A stretch of 29,232 nucleotides of DNA from Fibrobacter sp. (GTDB lineage Bacteria > Fibrobacterota > Fibrobacteria > Fibrobacterales > Fibrobacteraceae), in assembly GCA_016295375.1 (NCBI GenBank), contig JAEDLI010000020.1:1-29232 (forward strand). Direction: 5' to 3'. The notes beneath the pieces are model-generated. The model was not told where the DNA came from, searched no databases, and saw only the letters and a program-made list of their open reading frames with translations. The position numbers were made by a program, and so were the translations under genes. This document shows, piece by piece, positions 1 through 4,628 of the stretch (position 1 is its first letter; every line of letters starts with the position of its first letter).

Positions 1-705
1 CGCTTCGGTGAGGCCCTTGCGGTCCTTGCGGATGACTCCCTTGCTGTCGCACATCACGAGGTTTTCCTTCTTGAGACCGAGCGACAGGTAGAGTCGCGTG
101 CAGGCGCAAGCGGCTGCACCCGCACCGTTCACCACCATCTTCACGTCGCGGATGCTCTTGCCCGCCACTTCGATAGCGTTCAAGAGGCCTGCAGAAGAAA
201 TGATAGCCGTACCGTGCTGGTCATCGTGCATCACGGGAATGTCAAGTTCGGCCTTCAGGGTGTCTTCGATTTCGAAGCATTCCGGAGCCTTGATGTCTTC
301 CAGGTTGATACCGCCGAATGTCGGGGCAATCCCCTTCACGATTTCGATAAACTTCTTCGGGTCCTTCTCGTTGATTTCGATGTCAAAGACGTCGATGCCC
401 GCGTAAATCTTGAAAAGCAGGGCCTTTCCTTCCATCACCGGCTTGCCCGCGAGGGCGCCAATATCGCCAAGGCCAAGAACCGCGGTACCGTTAGAAATTA
501 CCGCCACCAGGTTGCCCTTGCCGGTGTATTCGTAGGCCAGGTTGTTGTCCTTCTCGATTTCGAGGCAGGGCACAGCCACGCCCGGAGTGTAGGCGAGGCC
601 CAGGTCCGTCTGGGTGCTATGGGGCTTGGTGGGCACAATCTCGATCTTGCCGGGCTTGCCCATGGAATGGTATTCCAGCGCCTGTTCCTTCAAATCCTTA
701 CTCAT
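1..705 (-). CDS. maeB: Malic enzyme, N-terminal part (cut by window start)
   Basis: Oxidative decarboxylation of malate to pyruvate with NAD(P) in the cytoplasm. About 235 residues are visible, starting MSKDLKEQALEYHS. Recognisable family blocks are KPHSTQTDLGLAYTPGVAVP near residue 25, NGTAVLGLGDIGALAGKPVM near 70, DVFDIEINEKDP, APECFEIE and PVMHDDQHGTAI near 160, then the start of the nucleotide-binding domain (KMVVNGAGAAACACTRLYL). The start at 705 is preceded by a good Shine-Dalgarno (GGAAAGGAG). The 3' part, and the phosphotransacetylase-like tail present in some MaeB proteins, lie outside the window, so NAD or NADP preference cannot be judged. Base composition looks like that of the housekeeping genes, unlike the neighbouring defence block. 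Confidence 0.95.
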   Translation of the reverse strand, partial: MSKDLKEQALEYHSMGKPGKIEIVPTKPHSTQTDLGLAYTPGVAVPCLEIEKDNNLAYEYTGKGNLVAVISNGTAVLGLGDIGALAGKPVMEGKALLFKIYAGIDVFDIEINEKDPKKFIEIVKGIAPTFGGINLEDIKAPECFEIEDTLKAELDIPVMHDDQHGTAIISSAGLLNAIEVAGKSIRDVKMVVNGAGAAACACTRLYLSLGLKKENLVMCDSKGVIRKDRKGLTEA

Positions 706-886
706 CTTGACTCCTTTCCGCCGGATAAGCCCCGCGGAACTTCAATTTTCGGGACCAAATTTAGTAAAAGGCGAGTGCAGCGCCAACACTTGTGTTGGCA
801 TTGCCGAGCCGTACTAAATGCGTTCCGTAGGGACGCGAATATAGAAAAAAGTTTACAAAGTCCCAAGGGTGGTATGATGGGACAAA

Positions 887-950
887 GGGGGGGGGGAGCC
901 TCCCCAATACCCCGTCGAACGGGACGCCATGTACGAGACCTTCGGGTAGA
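887..950 (+). repeat. Multi-hairpin dispersed element, copy C (short)
   Basis: It begins with a run of ten G and GCCTCCCC, followed by a hairpin CCCGT-CGA-ACGGG at 911-923, CCATG, and a small ACC-TTC-GGGT hairpin. The layout matches copies at 1855-1945 and 24590-24660, where the first hairpin is instead CCACC-TAAA-GGTGG. The stem is kept while its sequence changes. It lies directly downstream of toxN and may act as its transcription end, although no clean T-run is present. Confidence 0.5.
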
Positions 951-951
951 G

Positions 952-1500
952 TCAAATTTTCTGGACAAACTCTTCGGCTTTAGTTTCCAAAAGCTTCAAA
1001 TTCAGACATCTCTTATGGATATGGTATGTCTCCGAAGCAAAGCACTTGCCTCTTAAAATCCTTGCATTTTCAACAATTCTTTCTTCGTTCCTATTGACCC
1101 AGGCAAGTTCCTGTCTCAATAACACGAGATATTTACTTTTTTCTGATGCACTTCCGTAGGCATCATTATTTAGAATTGAAGTTACATCTAGCGGCGTAGC
1201 CTGGGCTACGGGAACAGGCACTATGTGTTTCAAGTCTATGACTGCAGCCGGTTTCTTTTTCCGCTTTTCCTCATCGGTTTCATTGTGTAAATACACCTTG
1301 TAAAATAGGTTCGTTTCTTGGAAATCAATGTGTTTTTGTTTACCCGATGATATTGGGGCATAATAATCAACCTGATTGACCGTAAACAATTTACCGAAGA
1401 AGGGCTTAAATTTACCCCCATAACCGTCCAATGAAGGAACAAAGGGGTCAAACTCTCTGAGATAATCAAGATACGCCTTGTCTAGCAGATACCACTGCAT
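952..1500 (-). CDS. toxN: ToxN/AbiQ-family endoribonuclease toxin (type III toxin-antitoxin)
   Basis: A 182-residue protein, close to the ~170 residues usual for the family. Seen in the sequence: N-terminal WYLLDKAYLDYLREFDPFVP, KPFFGKLF near residue 32, YYAPISSGKQKH at 46-57 (the family's Y-x-P-L/I-S-S segment, whose serine is important in studied ToxN proteins), and a VIDLKHIVPVP strand. Family knowledge: ToxN cleaves RNA, processes its own repeat antitoxin RNA and is held inactive by the pseudoknot RNA; several members abort phage infection. The context settles the call: immediately upstream lie a promoter, three ~36-nt repeats and a terminator. The start at 1500 has GGAGGG at 1504-1509, placed right after the terminator T-run, so toxin expression depends on read-through. 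The stop is TGA at 952-954. Confidence 0.9.
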   Translation of the reverse strand: MQWYLLDKAYLDYLREFDPFVPSLDGYGGKFKPFFGKLFTVNQVDYYAPISSGKQKHIDFQETNLFYKVYLHNETDEEKRKKKPAAVIDLKHIVPVPVAQATPLDVTSILNNDAYGSASEKSKYLVLLRQELAWVNRNEERIVENARILRGKCFASETYHIHKRCLNLKLLETKAEEFVQKI

Positions 1501-1509
1501 TTTCCCTCC

Positions 1510-1546
1510 AAAAAAAATAGATGTGATGAATAATTCATCACATCTA
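1510..1546 (-). terminator. Terminator between the toxI repeats and toxN
   Basis: A perfect 13-bp stem (TAGATGTGATGAA at 1518-1530 with its complement at 1534-1546, 3-nt loop) followed on the minus strand by eight T. The position between antitoxin repeats and toxin start is the standard type III arrangement, which sets an excess of antitoxin RNA over toxin mRNA. Confidence 0.93.
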
Positions 1547-1556
1547 GGAATAAGAA

Positions 1557-1664
1557 ATTAAGCAGGTTTTTACGGAACCTGGAAAACCGTCATTAGGCAC
1601 TCTTTTACGGGGAGTTTGAGAACCGTCATTACACGGATTTTTTACGGAACCCGTGAAACCGTTC
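1557..1664 (-). ncRNA. toxI: ToxI-like antitoxin RNA, three tandem ~36-nt repeats
   Basis: Three imperfect direct repeats read on the minus strand: 1628-1664 (37 nt), 1592-1627 (36 nt) and 1557-1591 (35 nt). Each has a conserved ACGG ... CCGTaaaa pair (stem 1) and a variable stem 2 interleaved with it: CACGG/CCGTG in the first, ACTC/GAGT in the second, CAGGT/ACCTG in the third. The order stem1-stem2-stem1'-stem2' is an H-type pseudoknot, and stem 2 changes on both sides in every repeat while pairing is kept. This matches the known ToxI repeat design. Each monomer is expected to be cut out by ToxN and to inhibit it. Confidence 0.9.
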
Positions 1665-1670
1665 ACTTCA

Positions 1671-1699
1671 AATATACATAAACATCTCGCCACAGTCAA
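1671..1699 (-). promoter_or_regulatory. Promoter of toxI-toxN
   Basis: On the minus strand, TTGACT (1694-1699), a 17-bp spacer and TATATT (1671-1676). The predicted transcription start falls within a few bases of the first toxI repeat. Sigma-70-like and well placed. Confidence 0.75.
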
Positions 1700-1854
1700 C
1701 ACCTTTCGCAATCCTCTTTCGCCCGATATGGTGCAAAAAACGTGCCAATAACGAAAACGGCGATTTCAAGCAAATTTCGCCATTGATGCAAAAAAGAGAA
1801 ACTGATTAATCACTTTTTAAGCAGTGATCAATGACTAAAAACACTTGAAATACA
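1700..1854. other. Gap upstream of toxIN, no gene seen
   Basis: AT-rich intergenic sequence before the next dispersed repeat. A weak ATCAC/GTGAT inverted repeat lies at about 1809-1828. No ORF or RNA gene could be supported. Confidence 0.5.
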
Positions 1855-1945
1855 AAGGGGGACGCCTCCCGCACCACCTAAAGGTGGCCATGCCCACATA
1901 AGCGCTGAAGCGCTAAGTGGTCAAAGGCCGCAACGCCCCCTAAAT
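1855..1945 (+). repeat. Multi-hairpin dispersed element, copy A
   Basis: GGGGG-AC-GCCTCCC, then a CCACC-TAAA-GGTGG hairpin at 1874-1887, CCATG, and a second hairpin built on AGCGCT-GA-AGCGCT flanked by CAC/GTG. Copy B at 24590 has the same first hairpin, while its second is AGGCCT-AA-AGGCCA flanked by ACAC/GTGT. Spacing and pairing are conserved although the sequence is not. Confidence 0.65.
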
Positions 1946-2025
1946 AATCCGAGTCTCGAGGGCACAGTCACCTGCAAAAAAGACCGTCGGTCGCAACTTC
2001 ATTTTGTTCGCCGCTACCCTCCGGA

Positions 2026-2054
2026 CGTCATTCTGAAGCGAAGCGATAGAATCC
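2026..2054 (+). repeat. GTCAT-type dispersed palindrome
   Basis: Starts CGTCATTCT and ends AGAATCC, with ATTCT pairing to AGAAT around a GAAGCGAAGCGAT loop. Related in shape to the copies at 2167, 2207, 7597, 10418, 10456 and 26757. Between this and 2160 I see only low-complexity repeat debris and no gene. Confidence 0.6.
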
Positions 2055-2166
2055 ATGCAGTTCGTTTTTCTGACGCCTCATTAAGGTATGCCCTCTCGCC
2101 TCGACAATGAGTTTCGCGACGCAGGAGGTTGCTCGGTCACGGTGTTCCCTCGCAACACCCCTTTTT

Positions 2167-2201
2167 GTCATGCCCCGTTGACGGGGCATCTCCTTTTTTT
2201 T
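2167..2201 (+). repeat. GTCAT-type palindrome with T-run (possible terminator)
   Basis: ATGCCCCGT (2170-2178) pairs with ACGGGGCAT (2181-2189), followed by CTCC and eight T. It could terminate plus-strand transcription, but no plus-strand gene lies upstream, so it is best treated as a member of the dispersed family. Confidence 0.55.
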
Positions 2202-2206
2202 ACACG

Positions 2207-2235
2207 TCATTGCGAGAGTTCATAGAACCCGTGGC
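2207..2235 (+). repeat. GTCATTGCGAG...GGCAATC palindrome
   Basis: ATTGC near the left end and GCAAT near the right end, the same class as 7597-7632. It abuts structured element A. A palindrome of the same general class (10418-10439) abuts element B at the equivalent end, so these repeats and the structured element may travel together. Confidence 0.5.
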
Positions 2236-2481
2236 AATCTATAGTCCGCATTTTATTTATATTTCCTATTGACATAGCCCCGTACCGAATGGTTCGGAGC
2301 GACCGGAATTTTGAGATTCGTCTCTTATTCTCGCAACTGAAACTACCACTTTCAAACCAATCGAGAGTAAGACGAACACTCACGTCCCATCTGGGGCGTG
2401 GGTCGTTTGTGCTTATTGATTGGTAGGGTGTGGTAGCCCTCAGTTGCGGTAAGCACGCAAGAACGACTCCACGCCTTTTTT
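2236..2481 (+). ncRNA. Structured RNA element, copy A (unassigned family), upstream of mod
   Basis: Homologous to the inverted copy at 10170-10424. Shared blocks include ATTTATATTTCC, ATTGACATAGC, GGTTCGGAGCG, a GAGA-TTCG-TCTC hairpin, GGGGCGTGGGTCGTTTGTG and a terminal CCACGCC plus six T. A long arm is predicted: P1 2332-2340/2440-2448 (CGCAACTGA/TCAGTTGCG), P2 2343-2349/2430-2436, P3 2356-2362/2418-2424, a 3-nt bulge, P4 2366-2371/2412-2417, and tip hairpin 2381-2388/2393-2400. The sequence of P1, most of P3 and part of P2 differs in copy B but still pairs. A competing 3' hairpin (2395-2401/2469-2475, 2402-2407/2462-2467, 2409-2415/2450-2456) ends in T6. No family was recognised. It could be a leader attenuator for mod, a free RNA, or a mobile-element end. 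Confidence 0.75.
2395..2481 (+). terminator. Terminator-like 3' hairpin of structured RNA A
   Basis: GGCGTGG pairs with CCACGCC, GTCGTT with AACGAC and GTGCTTA with TAAGCAC, enclosing a 34-nt loop and followed by T6. The left strand is also used by the alternative arm, so the two folds exclude each other or form a pseudoknot. Confidence 0.65.
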
Positions 2482-2564
2482 GTTTTTCCAACGATTTTGG
2501 CCAGAGTTCCCTTTGAGCACTTGAACAAGAGCGGATTCAAACAACTCTTGATAAGGAACAAAAT
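2482..2564 (+). promoter_or_regulatory. mod leader with hairpin before the ribosome binding site
   Basis: CAAGAG and CTCTTG form a stem around a 13-nt loop just upstream of AAGGA and the mod ATG. No clear promoter was found between the structured RNA terminator and mod, so mod may be reached by read-through. Confidence 0.4.
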
Positions 2565-4628
2565 ATGGTGGAACTAGAAACTAATGCCCTCAAGTCTAAG
2601 GTAGAAGAACTCCTCTCTTCTGTTCCTGAATTCGTTGACAGTGAAAAACACCTCAAAGTCAATGTGATAAAGGATTATGCCGAACGCGGCGATGTGAAGC
2701 TTATTGAGCTGCTCCTCAAAAACAAACAGACTAAAAAAACTTTCTTCACACCCATCTTGGATAGTTTTGTCTTTAATACCGCTCAATTTAAGGAATTTTT
2801 GGAATACAACTCAGGATGTAATTCTTACTCAAAGTATCTCGGTCAAATTGGTTTGTACTCTGGGGATATATCCCTTATTGATCGGGACAAAGTGGTGCTC
2901 AATTTTCCGTTTAAAGATTGTGTGTTAGAAGGCGGACAGCGCAAAGAAGATGGAGACGATACTTATTACGAGTTTGATGAAAAAAATGATAAATACATTG
3001 AGAGACAGGGCAAACGTCGTGAAGTTTTTTTCAACGAAGTTCTTGCACGCGACGAAATTGATAATCTTTTTTCACCCAAAGCATTTTGTAATGCAAAGCG
3101 TTTTGAACTAGGGAAAAATAAAAAGGTAAAAGAATCAGAATTTAATTCGTTTAACCGTGATGCAGAAGTAAACAAGAACCGCGGTCTCGCCGAGGATACG
3201 ATTACAGATAATTTGATTGTTAAGGGCAACAACTTGCTCGCCCTACAATCACTCAAAGAAGAGTTTGCCGGAAAAGTAAAGTTGGTTTATATTGACCCGC
3301 CTTATAATACGGGTAGCGATGATTTCAAATATAACGACAACTTTAATCATTCTTCATGGTTGACATTTATGAAAAACCGCTTAGAAACCGCGAAGGAATT
3401 GCTTTCTGAGAACGGGTCAATTTTCGTACAGTGTGATGATAATGAAATGGCGTACTTGCAGATTTTGATGAATGAAATTTTTGATTTTATTCAGATTGTT
3501 GAAATAAAAATGAACGAAGGTGCTGCGAACGAGTTTCAAAATCCCTTTATGCCAAAGAATTGTGAATATGGATTGCTTTATGCGAAAAATTACAATGCAA
3601 GGAAATACAAACCTATTTGGGTAGAACGTGATTACGATACAGCTTATAACAAATTTGTGATTAACAAGGAAGAAAAGAACTTTAGAAAATGGAAAGTAAA
3701 AAGTGTAAATGAAATTATTAAGGAGAAGAAAATCGAGGAAGAAGATGTAAGACAGTTTGTAATTGATAACGCTGATAGAATCTTCCAAGGGATTGGTCCC
3801 AAAGGCCCTGGGGAAGGATTGAAAAATGCAATGGAGCGATCAAAAAAAACAGATGGCTGGGATATTTACGAAAGAAATGAGATGGAACCGATTTATACAT
3901 ATAGAGGTCGAATGGTTCGTTTTTACGAAAAAAACATCAAATTCGATAAAAAAGGAAATCGAACAATCGTAAAAGAATTAGGGTCTCTTTGGTCAGACAT
4001 AAAAACAACAGGAATTGCTCCTGAAGGAGGTGTCAAGCTTAAAAACGGGAAAAAACCGGAAGCCTTGTTAAACCGTGTAATAGAAATGTGTTCTGATAAA
4101 TCAGACATTGTTCTAGACTATCATCTTGGTTCGGGAACTACGGCTGCAGTAGCACATAAAATGAATCGCCAATACATTGGCGTTGAACAATTGGATTATG
4201 GTGAAAATGACAGCGTTGTCAGATTGAAAAATGTTATTGAAGGAGATCCGTCTGGTATTTCAAAATCAGTCAATTGGCAAGGTGGAGGCTCTTTCGTCTA
4301 TCTGGAACTTGCCAAGAAAAATGAAATGGCAATGGAACAAATTTCTGCTTGCAAATCTTATGAAGAATTGGTAAAACTATTTAAAACACTCTGCACCAAA
4401 TATTTCTTGCATTACAATGTTCGCGTAAAAGAATTCTGTAAAGAAATCGAAAGTATTCATTTTAAAAAGCAATCGCTCAAGAAGCAGAAAGAGATGTTTG
4501 CGCGGATGTTAGATTTAAACCAACTCTATGTGAATGTTGATGATCGCAAAGACAAAAGCAACGGTCTTTCCGAGAACGATATTGCTGTTACAGAAGATTT
4601 TTACCAACTGAAAAAAGGCGGTAAATAA
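2565..4628 (+). CDS. mod: Type III restriction-modification DNA methyltransferase (Mod)
   Basis: A 687-residue N6-adenine methyltransferase of the beta class, which both modifies the recognition site and gives the complex its specificity. The catalytic motif IV DPPY is at 244-247 in YIDPPYNTGSDDF, followed by the region FMKNRLETAKELL and then SIFVQCDDNE. The AdoMet-binding motif I comes later, DYHLGSGTTAAVAHKMNRQY from residue 518, the order typical of EcoPI-type Mod proteins. The central part between these motifs (about 300-500) is the expected target-recognition region. The start has AAGGA upstream. The stop TAA overlaps the res ATG by one base (TAATG), implying translational coupling. The gene is visibly AT-rich compared with the sugar and quinone genes, suggesting horizontal transfer. 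No simple repeat for phase variation was seen. Confidence 0.96.
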   Translation: MVELETNALKSKVEELLSSVPEFVDSEKHLKVNVIKDYAERGDVKLIELLLKNKQTKKTFFTPILDSFVFNTAQFKEFLEYNSGCNSYSKYLGQIGLYSGDISLIDRDKVVLNFPFKDCVLEGGQRKEDGDDTYYEFDEKNDKYIERQGKRREVFFNEVLARDEIDNLFSPKAFCNAKRFELGKNKKVKESEFNSFNRDAEVNKNRGLAEDTITDNLIVKGNNLLALQSLKEEFAGKVKLVYIDPPYNTGSDDFKYNDNFNHSSWLTFMKNRLETAKELLSENGSIFVQCDDNEMAYLQILMNEIFDFIQIVEIKMNEGAANEFQNPFMPKNCEYGLLYAKNYNARKYKPIWVERDYDTAYNKFVINKEEKNFRKWKVKSVNEIIKEKKIEEEDVRQFVIDNADRIFQGIGPKGPGEGLKNAMERSKKTDGWDIYERNEMEPIYTYRGRMVRFYEKNIKFDKKGNRTIVKELGSLWSDIKTTGIAPEGGVKLKNGKKPEALLNRVIEMCSDKSDIVLDYHLGSGTTAAVAHKMNRQYIGVEQLDYGENDSVVRLKNVIEGDPSGISKSVNWQGGGSFVYLELAKKNEMAMEQISACKSYEELVKLFKTLCTKYFLHYNVRVKEFCKEIESIHFKKQSLKKQKEMFARMLDLNQLYVNVDDRKDKSNGLSENDIAVTEDFYQLKKGGK

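Noticed and set aside
881..897. Run of ten G as a phase-variation tract
   Set aside because: It lies between toxN and maeB, in no reading frame or promoter, and belongs to a dispersed repeat.
1557..1664. Direct repeats of ~36 nt that could be taken for a small CRISPR array
   Set aside because: The repeats are adjacent without spacers, vary in one stem, and sit between promoter and toxin terminator; no cas genes are present.
2028..2210. Minus-strand 60-residue ORF
   Set aside because: It is built from dispersed palindromes, has a basic composition of repeat-derived frames and no recognisable content.
2269..2297. TTGACA inside structured RNA A as a -35 box for mod
   Set aside because: At 17 bp spacing the next hexamer is GTTCGG, not -10-like, and the same holds in copy B; the word is conserved as part of the element.
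2236..2481. Retron, CRISPR-guide or group II intron RNA
   Set aside because: No reverse transcriptase, Cas or intron-encoded protein is nearby, and the conserved blocks match none of those families as far as I can tell.
2565..4628. Phase-variable mod gene
   Set aside because: Type III mod genes are often phase variable, but no simple repeat tract was found in or just before this one.
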